Positions 45,223 through 54,524 of a DNA stretch of 64,000 nucleotides are shown piece by piece. The DNA is from Peptacetobacter sp900550335. GTDB taxonomy: Bacteria; Bacillota; Clostridia; Peptostreptococcales; Peptostreptococcaceae. A model generated the notes under the pieces. It worked only from the letters and a program-made list of their open reading frames with translations, did no database searches and was not told where the DNA came from. Each line of letters opens with the position of its first letter. Position 1 is the stretch's first letter. The DNA lies in NCBI RefSeq assembly GCF_047528295.1, contig NZ_CP180001.1, positions 2,170,001 through 2,234,000 on the forward strand, written 5' to 3'. The position numbers were made by a program, and so were the translations under genes.

Positions 45223-46509
45223 TTAATATCCTTTTGCAGTTAAGTATCCGAAACCAGTTTCGTTAGTAGCACCAGTTATTGCCTGTATTTCTACTTCTAT
45301 AGTTCCGTCTGGTCTTAATGCTCCAGCAGCTCCACCTGCTATTACATCAACATATTCTATATGTCCTATAACTTTGTCAAGTTTAGGTAAGTTTATAACC
45401 TGGTTAGCATTTCCTCCAGTTACAACAGCATTTGCTCTAACGTCTGCATCTGCTAATGACTGAGAAGCACCATCTCTACCAGCATATTCATCTGTTACTA
45501 TAACAGTTTTAACACCCTGCATTTCTATTTTTTTACAGTTCATTATTAAGTCTGTATCAGGGTTACCGAAACCTTCCTGAGATACTATAACAGCATCTAA
45601 TCCAAGGTATTTACATAATTTTGAAGACCAGTTTGAAGATCTTTCTTTGTCAGCTAAGTAAACATTTTCATTAGTTATTATAACACCCATGAAGTTTATT
45701 TCTTTTCCGTGCTGAGCATATAATTCTTCTATTACACCATTGTTCATGTGTACATAACTTGGGTTTTTGTCACATGCAGAAACACAGTTACCACTTACTA
45801 TAGCAGTATCTAGTACTTCTGTTGGGTAAAGTATTGTTGGAACTATCTGTTTAGCATCTACACCGTATACGTATGTATCGTGTAATAGTCCCTGAGTCTG
45901 AAGCATGTAAACATATCCAACTTTTGGAAGTTCTGGATATTCTGCAGCCTGTTCGAATAATGGTTTAGTTTCATATACAGATACTTCATCAGGAGTAAGT
46001 TCTTTAGCAACTTTTCCTAAGTAAGCAGCAGCTTTGAATCCTATCATTCTAACAGCTTTTTCATGATCATGCTGTCTTAAACCATCTACTGGTTCAGCTA
46101 TAACAACTACGTTGTTTAATTTTGAGAATGGAGTATATTTAGCTCCTTCTCCTGTCATGTCTACTATACCTTCCTGGAAACCAACTATTTTACCAGTTGT
46201 AACTACAGCAACACCTTTTAATGCGTGAGTTCTACCTTCACCAACTGTATCAACTTTAGATATGATACCTGGGAATACTCCTCCGTTACCTTCTACCTTA
46301 ACTCTTGGTTCGATAACATCTTTAACTGGTGTTATTCTTATGCTTTCACCTGGGTGAGCTAATTCTATATCTATTGATTTGATATGTTCATCTCCACCTA
46401 TTTCCTGTAGCATCTCTTCTTTGTTTACGAATAAAACACCATCTTTAACTTCAGTTTTTTCACCAAACTGAACATCTTTTATAAAGATTTTTCCTAATTC
46501 AAGACGCAT
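45223..46509 (-). CDS. grdE: Glycine reductase protein B proprotein GrdE
   Basis: A 428-aa proprotein. It is split at a conserved Cys (C242 in SGNCVSACDKNPSYVHMNNG) into two chains, and the new N-terminus forms a carbonyl group that binds glycine, as known for GrdE and the related PrdA. With GrdB it makes up protein B. GGGAGG precedes the ATG. The next gene is grdA after 100 bases. Confidence 0.95.
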   Translation of the reverse strand: MRLELGKIFIKDVQFGEKTEVKDGVLFVNKEEMLQEIGGDEHIKSIDIELAHPGESIRITPVKDVIEPRVKVEGNGGVFPGIISKVDTVGEGRTHALKGVAVVTTGKIVGFQEGIVDMTGEGAKYTPFSKLNNVVVIAEPVDGLRQHDHEKAVRMIGFKAAAYLGKVAKELTPDEVSVYETKPLFEQAAEYPELPKVGYVYMLQTQGLLHDTYVYGVDAKQIVPTILYPTEVLDTAIVSGNCVSACDKNPSYVHMNNGVIEELYAQHGKEINFMGVIITNENVYLADKERSSNWSSKLCKYLGLDAVIVSQEGFGNPDTDLIMNCKKIEMQGVKTVIVTDEYAGRDGASQSLADADVRANAVVTGGNANQVINLPKLDKVIGHIEYVDVIAGGAAGALRPDGTIEVEIQAITGATNETGFGYLTAKGY

Positions 46510-46582
46510 AACGCACCTCCCATAAAATTTTGTATAAAATTAACCTTTTAAAATAAATTAATTAAAAGCTAATAATAGGCTC

Positions 46583-46903
46583 TTAAACGTATTTTTTGAT
46601 CATAGCTTCTATGTTAGCTATTGTAGCATCATCTTTAGTAACTTCGTCTATTTTTTCTCCGTCTTTGTAAACAGCTAATGTTGGAAGTCCTAAAACTTTC
46701 TGTTTTATAGCAAGTCTTCTTGCTTTTGTTATATCCATTTCACAGAATTTCATTCCTGCAGCATATTTTTCAGCTAATTCATGTACTTCTGGCATTAAAG
46801 CTTTACATGGTTCACATCCCTGACTCCAGTAATCTACGAATACATATCCTTCTGCTTCTAATACTTCTGTTGCAAATGTGTCTTTGTCTAATGCTAACAT
46901 CAT
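46583..46903 (-). CDS. trxA: Glycine-reductase-linked thioredoxin
   Basis: A 106-aa thioredoxin. The active site is GCEPC in SQGCEPCKALMPE, whereas housekeeping thioredoxins have WCGPC; the GCxPC form is usual for the thioredoxin of amino-acid reductase operons. The ATG at 46903 is 8 bases after GGAGG; the upstream TTG overlaps that site. It passes electrons from TrxB to the glycine reductase. Confidence 0.93.
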   Translation of the reverse strand: MMLALDKDTFATEVLEAEGYVFVDYWSQGCEPCKALMPEVHELAEKYAAGMKFCEMDITKARRLAIKQKVLGLPTLAVYKDGEKIDEVTKDDATIANIEAMIKKYV

Positions 46904-47005
46904 TTTTTGTTCCTCCAATTTTTTATTTATTTTACCTGGAAGCCAAAAGGCTTCCAGAGTATATGCTTTTTTATTATTTTAATTTTTAAATTTAATCTTT
47001 ACTTA

Positions 47006-47956
47006 TTATTCAGCAAAGTGTTCTTCTATGTATTTTTCAGCCTGAGTTGCTGCTATTGCACCATCAGCTGTTGCAGTTACAACCTGTCTTAAAGGTTTCT
47101 GTCTGCAGTCACCAGCTGCGAATACACCTGGTATGTTAGTTCTCATGTGGTCGTCAGTTAATAAGTAGTTCTGTTCGTCCATATCTAATATACCTTTGTA
47201 TAAATCAGTCTGAGCTATAACACCTATGAATACGAATACACCCATTGTTCCGTCTTCTTCATCAGCGAAATATTCATGAGTTTCTCCAGTAACTGTATTT
47301 TTGAATACTACAGATTCTAGTATTCCGTCACCTTTTATTTCTTCAACTACTGTATCTAGTAAGAATTCTATTTTAGGGTTCTTTCTTGCTTTTTCTTCTA
47401 TACTCTTAGCACATCTGAATCCCTGTCTTCTGTGAACTATTGTAACTTTTCTAGCGAATTTAGTTAAGTACATAGCTTCTTCTAAAGCACTGTCTCCTCC
47501 ACCAACTACGAATACTTCGAAGTCTTCAAAGAAGTCAGCATCACAAGTTGCACAGTAAGAAACACCTTTACCAGTGAATTCTGCTTCTCCTGGGCATCCT
47601 ATTTTTCTTGGGCTTGCACCAGCTGCAACTATAACAGCTTTAGTTCTATATTCTGTACCACTTTCACCTTTTAATACTTTTATATCTCCTTCAAGCTGAA
47701 CTTCAACTATACCATCTCTTTTTATTTCAGCACCGAATTCATCACACTGCTGAACCATTCTAGCTGTTAAAGATGGACCACTTGCATTTTCAACAGATCC
47801 AGGATAGTTTGCAACTTCATGAGTTATAACTATCTGTCCACCATTTTTAGTTTTTTCTAATATTAGAGTTTTCATTTTAGCTCTAGCTCCGTATATTCCT
47901 GCAGCTAGTCCAGCTGGTCCTCCACCGATTATGACTATGTCATATAAATTTTCCAT
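47006..47956 (-). CDS. trxB: Thioredoxin reductase
   Basis: A 316-aa flavoprotein from the ATG at 47956 (AGGAGG upstream). FAD site GGGPAGLAAGIYGARA, redox pair CATC in GVSYCATCDADFF, NAD(P) site VGGGDSALEEAMYL and C-terminal FAD motif AAGDCRQKPLRQVVTATADGAIAA. It reduces the adjacent thioredoxin. Its paralogue at 21589 lacks the cysteines. Confidence 0.95.
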   Translation of the reverse strand: MENLYDIVIIGGGPAGLAAGIYGARAKMKTLILEKTKNGGQIVITHEVANYPGSVENASGPSLTARMVQQCDEFGAEIKRDGIVEVQLEGDIKVLKGESGTEYRTKAVIVAAGASPRKIGCPGEAEFTGKGVSYCATCDADFFEDFEVFVVGGGDSALEEAMYLTKFARKVTIVHRRQGFRCAKSIEEKARKNPKIEFLLDTVVEEIKGDGILESVVFKNTVTGETHEYFADEEDGTMGVFVFIGVIAQTDLYKGILDMDEQNYLLTDDHMRTNIPGVFAAGDCRQKPLRQVVTATADGAIAATQAEKYIEEHFAE

Positions 47957-48127
47957 TTCGTCATCCTCCTGATTGAAATATAAATCTTTTATTAATTTAA
48001 AATTCAAAATTTAAAACAATATTATTATTTTGAATAGTAATTACTAGTACAACTTCTTAAAAAATGTTTTCCCGTTATACAGGTATGTCTGTAAATGTTT
48101 TCCAATTAACCGTCTAATACTATTCTT

Positions 48128-48505
48128 TTAATACTCATACTGGATTCTCGAGATTGTGTTAGTCATTATATCTAAGTCTATAACTCTAAAATCATCCATA
48201 ACACTCTCTATCCAATTTGGAGTTACTTTATCATTTTGGAATTTAGAAGCTGTATTTATAGCATCTTCTATTAGTTCCACTGACTGAAAATCTAATCCAG
48301 CTCCATCAGCCATTATAACTGTTCTGTAAGGAGTTTCATTAGGTTTAACACTTCCATAAAGCGGATGTGAAAGTAATCTACATCCTTTGTGAATATGTTT
48401 TCTGCATTCTTCAAGAACACCTATGTAAGATGTATCAATAAGTCTTACATCCATTTCAGGAAAACTATCCTTTATTTTAGAATTATTTGTTACTATAAAC
48501 ATCAT
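48128..48505 (-). CDS. grdX: GrdX family protein
   Basis: About 125 residues; function unknown, but GrdX is found at the head of glycine/sarcosine/betaine reductase operons. Recognisable parts are MFIVTNNSKIKDSF, HKGCRLLSHPLYGSVKPNETPYRTVIM and the C-terminal SRIQYEY. Two adjacent ATGs at 48505 and 48502 follow a weak AGAG site; longer starts up to 48538 are possible. First gene after the glycine riboswitch. Confidence 0.85.
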   Translation of the reverse strand: MMFIVTNNSKIKDSFPEMDVRLIDTSYIGVLEECRKHIHKGCRLLSHPLYGSVKPNETPYRTVIMADGAGLDFQSVELIEDAINTASKFQNDKVTPNWIESVMDDFRVIDLDIMTNTISRIQYEY

Positions 48506-48536
48506 TACACTCTCTTTCATCCTAGAAACTTTAAAC

Positions 48537-48579
48537 AAAAAAACAGAGAAAACAAATTTCCCAATTTGTCTTCTCTGTC
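48537..48579 (-). terminator. Riboswitch-controlled terminator upstream of grdX
   Basis: Long stem with arms ACAGAGAA / TTCTCTGT and an inner AAATTT region, followed by T7 on the minus strand. It directly follows the glycine aptamer. Confidence 0.88.
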
Positions 48580-48589
48580 AAAATTCTTT

Positions 48590-48710
48590 TTCAGAGATCT
48601 GTCCGCTATATAGTATATTCACCTGAGAAATTCACATTTACTATTGGGAAATAGTAGATGTTTGTACCTTCGGTCCCCATTTAAGGAAGTCTCCTATACG
48701 CTTCATCCAG
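48590..48710 (-). ncRNA. Glycine riboswitch, single aptamer
   Basis: The minus strand has the conserved glycine aptamer elements in order: GGAGAC (about 48689), GACCGAAGGTACAAAC (about 48660-48676), TTCTCAGGTGAA (about 48620-48632) and GGACAGAT (48597-48604). Only one aptamer is visible. The following terminator suggests that glycine switches the grd operon on, as in other glycine catabolic operons. Confidence 0.9.
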
Positions 48711-49043
48711 AAATATTTTTTTGCTTGTTTCTATATTTGTTAAGTTAAGTATATAAATTTTCGATACAAATATCAAGCCTTTTTTTTAATTTTTTTCTAT
48801 TATTTTTTCAAATATTTTTCACATTATTTTCTAATAACTTATAAAAGTTAGTTATATACTTGATTTTAACCACTTACATCTTTGAATTTTTCTTAAGGTT
48901 GTTAGTTATATTTTTTTATTTTTTTGGCTTTTTCATCTGTTTTATTTTATTTTCTATATATATATTAAAATTTATATTATATTTAACATAATATTCTTTA
49001 ACTATTGTAAATATTTAAACTGCACTATATGAAGTTGCATAAA
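48711..49043. other. AT-rich gap upstream of the riboswitch
   Basis: About 330 AT-rich bases between the glycine riboswitch and the M3 peptidase stop. The promoter of the grd operon should be here, but I could not choose a site with confidence. Confidence 0.5.
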
Positions 49044-50735
49044 TTACTTTCTGTCTATCTTACCAACACTCCAATTATAGATTTTTCCTATAATGTTATC
49101 TAAACACCCTTCTTCAAATGGAGATTTTAAATTTCCTGCATTTACAGTTTCAACAAAAGATCTTTTACCTGCATCCCTACAAATTTCCATATAATTTTCT
49201 AAAACTTCATCATAATTTTCTTCCATATTGCTCCAAATCTGTAGAGCACATACCTCCGCAAGTGCATAATCTATATAATAAAATGGATTTTTAAATATAT
49301 GTCCTTGTTTAAACCACCAACATCCCTTTTCTAAAAACTTATTTCCGTCATAGTTTTTCCACGGTGTATATATTTTTTCTAACCTTCTCCATTCTGAATT
49401 TCTCTCTTCTGGAGTAAGCTTTGGATTTTTATAAATAATATGCTGAAATTCATCTACAATCATGCAGTAAGGAATCAATCTAACAATCGTTGCCATATGA
49501 GTTCTTTTAAATTTTTCCTCATCATCTTTAAAGAATAACTTCATCCAAGGCCAAGTTAAAAGCTCCATAGTCATAGAGTGTATCTCACAACAATCAAGAG
49601 TTGGGAAATTTATTTCAGGCATATCTATATTTCTCGACATATATAACTGGAATGCATGTCCAGCTTCATGAGTCAATGTATCCACATCATCAAAAGTCTT
49701 ATTAAAATTAGAGAAAATAAACGGTGCTTTTATTTCTGGAATATATGTACAATATCCACCAAATCCCTTAGATTCTTTTGTTTCTAAGTCCATAAACCCA
49801 TTTTCTATCATGAAGTCAAAAAATTCGCCGGTTTCTTTAGATAATTCATGATACATTTTTGATGCTGCTTCTAGTGTTTCATCGTAATCTGTTACAGGCT
49901 CCATATTCCATCCAGGATACTCAACATCATCGTCATAATATTTCAACTCATCAATGTTTAGTCTTTCTTTCTTTTGTTTATTAAACTCATCTACAAGAGG
50001 AATCCATTTTTCTCTAACTTCTTTTCTAAACTTATCCACATCTTTTTCAGTGTATTCTGTTCTTTTCATTCTTAAATATCCTAATTCTACAAAATCATCA
50101 TACCCTAATTTTTTAGCCATTCTATTTCTAACTTTTACTAATTCTTCAAAAACAGAATTAAATTTGTCTTCAATTGATTCAAAATAATTATAGAACCGTT
50201 CAGAAGCTTTTTTTCTTTCTTCTCTATTATCCGATAACATATACTTATTCATCTGTGATAAATTATTGTATTTTCCATCATATAATATTTTTGCAGATGC
50301 TAGCAATTTTGTATATTCTGAGCAAAGTTTATTTTCTATTTTTAAATCTTCAACTATTTCTTCTGAAAATTCCTTTAAACTAAATTCAACAAGTTTATAA
50401 AAATGTCTTCCATATTTATTTTCTATTTCCTCTTTAAAGTCTGAATTTACAATAGCTTCATAGAATATTTTATCTATTTTTTTATACTCTGGACCATATT
50501 CATCCCAGTACTTATTTTCTATAGATATGCTTTCATCATGTGTGTTTATACTATAATTTATTGAAGCTAATGTTTTCATACTTTCTACATGATTTCTTAT
50601 TTTATTTATTTCTACTATATTATTATCGAATGCTTCAAAGCTTTTACATTCTGACATACTGTTTACTAACGATACTATTTTTGTATTAATTTTTTCAAAA
50701 TCAGGTCTTTCATATTTATACTCTGAAAATTTCAT
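49044..50735 (-). CDS. M3 family oligoendopeptidase
   Basis: A 563-aa zinc peptidase with HEAGHAFQLYMSR (HExxH) near 356 and the downstream Glu region LDCCEIHSMTMELLTWP. It is of the PepF/M3B type and cleaves small peptides in the cytoplasm, which fits an amino-acid fermenter. GGAGG precedes the ATG. Single-gene unit. Confidence 0.9.
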   Translation of the reverse strand: MKFSEYKYERPDFEKINTKIVSLVNSMSECKSFEAFDNNIVEINKIRNHVESMKTLASINYSINTHDESISIENKYWDEYGPEYKKIDKIFYEAIVNSDFKEEIENKYGRHFYKLVEFSLKEFSEEIVEDLKIENKLCSEYTKLLASAKILYDGKYNNLSQMNKYMLSDNREERKKASERFYNYFESIEDKFNSVFEELVKVRNRMAKKLGYDDFVELGYLRMKRTEYTEKDVDKFRKEVREKWIPLVDEFNKQKKERLNIDELKYYDDDVEYPGWNMEPVTDYDETLEAASKMYHELSKETGEFFDFMIENGFMDLETKESKGFGGYCTYIPEIKAPFIFSNFNKTFDDVDTLTHEAGHAFQLYMSRNIDMPEINFPTLDCCEIHSMTMELLTWPWMKLFFKDDEEKFKRTHMATIVRLIPYCMIVDEFQHIIYKNPKLTPEERNSEWRRLEKIYTPWKNYDGNKFLEKGCWWFKQGHIFKNPFYYIDYALAEVCALQIWSNMEENYDEVLENYMEICRDAGKRSFVETVNAGNLKSPFEEGCLDNIIGKIYNWSVGKIDRK

Positions 50736-50747
50736 TTTGCCTCCTTC

Positions 50748-50783
50748 AAAAAAAGCTGTATAAGAATAATCCTATACAGCTAT
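50748..50783 (-). terminator. Terminator of the nadABC operon
   Basis: Arms AGCTGTATAGGA and TCTTATACAGCT with T7 on the minus strand, shortly before the M3 peptidase start. Confidence 0.88.
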
Positions 50784-50800
50784 CTTTTTTATATAATTTA

Positions 50801-51637
50801 TTATATATTTCTTAAGTTTTTCATGCTTATATCAAGTGCTTTTACTGAGTGAGTAAGTGCTCCTGATGATACAACATCAACACCTATTTTTCCAATCTCT
50901 TCTATATTATCTAGCGTAACATTTCCAGAGAATTCTACTATTGCTTTATGATCTATTATCTCTAAAGCTTTTTTAGCAGTTTCAATGTCCATATTGTCTA
51001 GCATTATTATATCTGCTCCAGCTTCTACAGCTTCTTTAACCATGTCTAGAGTTTCTACTTCAACCTCTATTTTAGTAACAAAAGATGCGTAGTTTCTAGC
51101 TGCTTCTATAGCTTCTTTAACGCCACCTGCAGCCCCTATATGGTTATCTTTAAGCATTACAGCATCAGATAGATTCATTCTGTGGTTGTTTCCTCCACCC
51201 ATTTTAACTGAATATTTGTCTAATATTCTAAGGTTAGGAATAGTTTTTCTACTATCTAATAGTTTTGTATTGCTTCCTTCTAATTTTTCTACAAACTTAT
51301 TAGTCATAGTTGCTATACCACTCATTCTCTGAAGGTAGTTAAGTGCAACTCTTTCTCCCATAAGAAGATTTCTAGTACTTCCTGTAAGTTTAGCTAATAA
51401 CTGTTTGTTCTGAACCTTTTCTCCATCTTTTACAAAGAATTCTATTTCAACATCTCCAAGTATGTCAAATACTCTTTTGTATACTCCAAGCCCTGCTATT
51501 ACTCCATCTGCTTTACATATAAGGTCTACTGTAGATTTTGATTCTTCACCAACTACAGAATTAGTACTTATATCTTCATTTGGAATATCTTCTATAAGGG
51601 CTTCTCTTATCATCTTATCTACAATCAAATAATTCAT
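50801..51637 (-). CDS. nadC: Nicotinate-nucleotide pyrophosphorylase (quinolinate PRTase)
   Basis: A 278-aa enzyme that converts quinolinate and PRPP to nicotinate mononucleotide. Characteristic parts are YLQRMSGIATMTNKFVE, DSRKTIPNLRILDKYSVKMGGGNNHRMNLSDAVMLKDNHI and VDVVSSGALTHSVKALDISM. Its start overlaps the end of nadB by 23 bases, so the two are translationally coupled. Confidence 0.95.
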   Translation of the reverse strand: MNYLIVDKMIREALIEDIPNEDISTNSVVGEESKSTVDLICKADGVIAGLGVYKRVFDILGDVEIEFFVKDGEKVQNKQLLAKLTGSTRNLLMGERVALNYLQRMSGIATMTNKFVEKLEGSNTKLLDSRKTIPNLRILDKYSVKMGGGNNHRMNLSDAVMLKDNHIGAAGGVKEAIEAARNYASFVTKIEVEVETLDMVKEAVEAGADIIMLDNMDIETAKKALEIIDHKAIVEFSGNVTLDNIEEIGKIGVDVVSSGALTHSVKALDISMKNLRNI

Positions 51638-52922
51638 AATCGAAATCCTCGCTAATTTTAACTATTTCATCAATAACTTTCATTTTATTTTCTTTCATTA
51701 ATTCATCTACAGAACACTCAAGATTTGGTAATTCTTTAGTAACAAGTTCTGTATCTTTTATATGTGAATTTATATCATTTGCAGCTCTTTTAGAGAATAC
51801 TAATCCTTCAAGTAAAGAGTTACTTGCTAATCTATTAGCTCCGTGAACTCCTGTACAGCTTACTTCACCTACAGCATAAAGGTGTTCCATAGTAGTTTTT
51901 GAATTAAGATCTACATGGATTCCACCCATAAAGTAGTGCTGTGCTGGAGATACTTTTATTAAGTCCTTACCTATATTAGTACCTCTTTCTAAGCATCCAT
52001 TATATATAAATGTAAATCTATTTTTTAAATATTCTTCTCCAAGATGTCTAGCATCTAGATATACATAATCTGTACCATCTTTTTTCATCTGTTCGAATAT
52101 TGCATGAGATACAACATCTCTTGGAAGTAATTCTTCTACGAATCTTTCTCCATCTTTATTTTTTAGAAGTGCACCTTCTCCCCTTAAAGATTCAGATATA
52201 AGCATTCTTCTTCCATTTGAATTTTCTTCATAGAATGCTGTTGGATGTATCTGTATGTAGTTTAGATTTTCTACCTCTACTCCATTTTTAAGAGCTATGG
52301 CTATACCATCTCCTGTTAAATGTCTCTGGTTTGTAGAGTTTTTGAATAGTCCACCTATTCCGCCACAAGCTAAAACAACATCTTTTGCAAATATATGAAC
52401 TTCTTCTCCGTCTTTGAAAACTCTAGCTCCTATACATTTACCATCTTCTGTTATTATGTCTAAAAGAGTTGCATCTTCTATCATTTCTATATTGTTTCTA
52501 GTTAAAGCTGCTTTATAAAGAGTTTTGAATACTATTTCTCCTGTATTATCTTTACAGTGAACTATTCTATTTACTCTATGAGCACCTTCTCTTGTATAAT
52601 CTATCTTTCCATCTTCCATATCAAGTGGCATACCATATTCTTCAACTATCTGTGATATATTTTCTATAGATTCTTCAGCTAAAACCTGTACCGCTTCTTC
52701 TCTATTTTCATATCTTCCAGCTTTCATAGTATCTTCTACAAATGGTTTTATATCTGCTTCATCAAGAGCTGTAGATATCCCCCCCTGTGCAAGATATGTA
52801 TTATTATTATCCATAGTTGATTTTGATATTACTGTTACATTTAGTTCTGGATCTAAATTAAGAGCACAGTAAAGCCCAGCTACTCCACTGCCCACTATTA
52901 AAACATCTTTTTCTAATTTCAT
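51615..52922 (-). CDS. nadB: L-aspartate oxidase
   Basis: A 435-aa flavoprotein. FAD site VGSGVAGLYCALNL, substrate region YLAQGGIS, HRVNRIVHCKDNTGE and GEVSCTGVHGANRLASNSLLEGLVFSKRAA. It makes iminoaspartate for NadA. In an anaerobe it must use an acceptor other than oxygen, probably fumarate. The C-terminal helical domain is short. It starts 16 bases after nadA. Confidence 0.95.
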   Translation of the reverse strand: MKLEKDVLIVGSGVAGLYCALNLDPELNVTVISKSTMDNNNTYLAQGGISTALDEADIKPFVEDTMKAGRYENREEAVQVLAEESIENISQIVEEYGMPLDMEDGKIDYTREGAHRVNRIVHCKDNTGEIVFKTLYKAALTRNNIEMIEDATLLDIITEDGKCIGARVFKDGEEVHIFAKDVVLACGGIGGLFKNSTNQRHLTGDGIAIALKNGVEVENLNYIQIHPTAFYEENSNGRRMLISESLRGEGALLKNKDGERFVEELLPRDVVSHAIFEQMKKDGTDYVYLDARHLGEEYLKNRFTFIYNGCLERGTNIGKDLIKVSPAQHYFMGGIHVDLNSKTTMEHLYAVGEVSCTGVHGANRLASNSLLEGLVFSKRAANDINSHIKDTELVTKELPNLECSVDELMKENKMKVIDEIVKISEDFDYELFDCR

Positions 52923-52938
52923 TTTTATCCCTCGATTT

Positions 52939-53859
52939 TTATCCCTCTGATAATTTGTGCATGTTAAGTAATGAATTTAATGCATTCACTCTAACATTTT
53001 CTTCTACTATTACTTCATTTTCCATATTTAATAAAGTATTGTATAAGTTTTCTAATGTAGTTTTTTTCATGTCACCACACTGTATTGCACCATTTCCTCC
53101 TGGGAAATAGAATTTCTTATCAGGGTTCTTTTTCTGTAATTCGTATAGTATTCCTTCTTCTGTAGCTACTATAAATTCTTTAGAATCACTTTCTGTAGCA
53201 TATTTTATTATTCCAGAAGTACTTCCAACGAAATCTCCCATACTTCTTATTTCTTTTCTACACTCTGGATGAACTAATACTTTAGCATCTGGATGTGCTT
53301 CTTTTAATTCTGTTACTTCGCTTTCTTTTATTCTATCGTGGATTGTACAACATCCATCCCATAGTATAAATTCTTTTTCTGGGAAGTGTTCTGCTATATA
53401 TCCACCTAAGTTTCTATCTGGTAAGAATAATATCTGTTTATTTTCAACATTTCCTAATATTTTTAAAGCACTTGATGATGTAACAGATACATCACAATGA
53501 GCTTTAACATCTGCTGTTGAATTTATATAACATACTGTTAATGCTTCAGGATATTTTTCTTTCATTTCTATAACAGCCTTTTCGCTAGCCATATCTGCCA
53601 TTACGCAACCAGCATTTTTAACAGGCATAAGTACAGTTTTTTCTGGTGAAAGTATTTTTGCACTCTCTCCCATGAATTTTACACCACAGAATACTATAAC
53701 CTCTTCTTTACAATCTCTAGCTATTTCACTTAAATAATAAGAATCTCCAACTTCATCTGCTATCGCCTGTATCTCAGGCGGCTGATAAAAGTGAGCAAGT
53801 ATTATAGCATTTCTCTCTTTTTTAAGCTCTTTTATTTTGCTTACTAAATTTTCATTCAT
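52939..53859 (-). CDS. nadA: Quinolinate synthase A
   Basis: A 306-aa [4Fe-4S] enzyme. It has AHFYQPPEIQAIAD, CGVKFMGESAKIL, the cluster Cys positions in these and in WDGCCTIHDRI and NGAIQCGDMKK, and VHPECRKEI. The start is taken at 53859; an upstream ATG at 53916 is in frame, and neither has a strong ribosome binding site. First gene of nadABC. Confidence 0.92.
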   Translation of the reverse strand: MNENLVSKIKELKKERNAIILAHFYQPPEIQAIADEVGDSYYLSEIARDCKEEVIVFCGVKFMGESAKILSPEKTVLMPVKNAGCVMADMASEKAVIEMKEKYPEALTVCYINSTADVKAHCDVSVTSSSALKILGNVENKQILFLPDRNLGGYIAEHFPEKEFILWDGCCTIHDRIKESEVTELKEAHPDAKVLVHPECRKEIRSMGDFVGSTSGIIKYATESDSKEFIVATEEGILYELQKKNPDKKFYFPGGNGAIQCGDMKKTTLENLYNTLLNMENEVIVEENVRVNALNSLLNMHKLSEG

Positions 53860-54524
53860 CTTGTTCGTACACCACTTTCTTGTTATTTTTTTATCTAGCT
53901 TTTTTTGCATTTTCACAAAAAAATTTTTCTTTTTCTAATTATAACTCAGAAATATTATAGCATTATACTTTATTTTCTTCAATGATAAAGAAATTTTTAA
54001 CATATTCAACTGAAATTATGTTATTTACATGGAGTTTCTAAATAAATATAATTGTTATTTTATTATCAATAACTATTTATCATTTATCTTAGTATATTTT
54101 TTATTATTATTTGTCTATATGTTTTTTCTATCGATATTATATTAATTATCATTTTTAATTATCGTTTTTTTGTTAAATAATTTGAATTTTAATAGTAAAC
54201 CTTTTCCTCGTATATTTATAATTATACAACAATATTTTAAATTACACTTTTATTTTTTAACTATTTTTATATATTTCATTTATATTCATACTATGTTTTC
54301 TTGTGACAACACCTCTTGATTATGTCATTTTATAGTTGTATACTATATATAAAGAGTTTTGTATACAATGTTGAATTTCGTTAATTGTATTTTTTATTGA
54401 AATTATAAATTTTTTAGTTGATTTTTCATCAACTATATTTATTTTTTGTATTAACTTTATTTTAAATTTAACATAAAATACTATAACTCTTTTAAAAATT
54501 TTATATTAAAAGAGGTGTTTTACA
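53860..54524. other. Long AT-rich gap between nadA and cstA
   Basis: About 665 bases between divergent genes, without a coding frame I can support. It should hold promoters of both genes. The only structure that stands out is the pair of GTATAC dyads around 54338-54372. Confidence 0.6.
54338..54372. promoter_or_regulatory. Pair of GTATAC dyads upstream of cstA
   Basis: TTGTATAC and TGTATACAA occur about 16 bases apart as an inverted repeat. The second is within ATTGT-like symmetry as well. Such GTATAC sites are typical of GntR-type regulators, so this may be an operator of the cstA gene 150 bases downstream. No regulator gene is adjacent. Confidence 0.4.
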
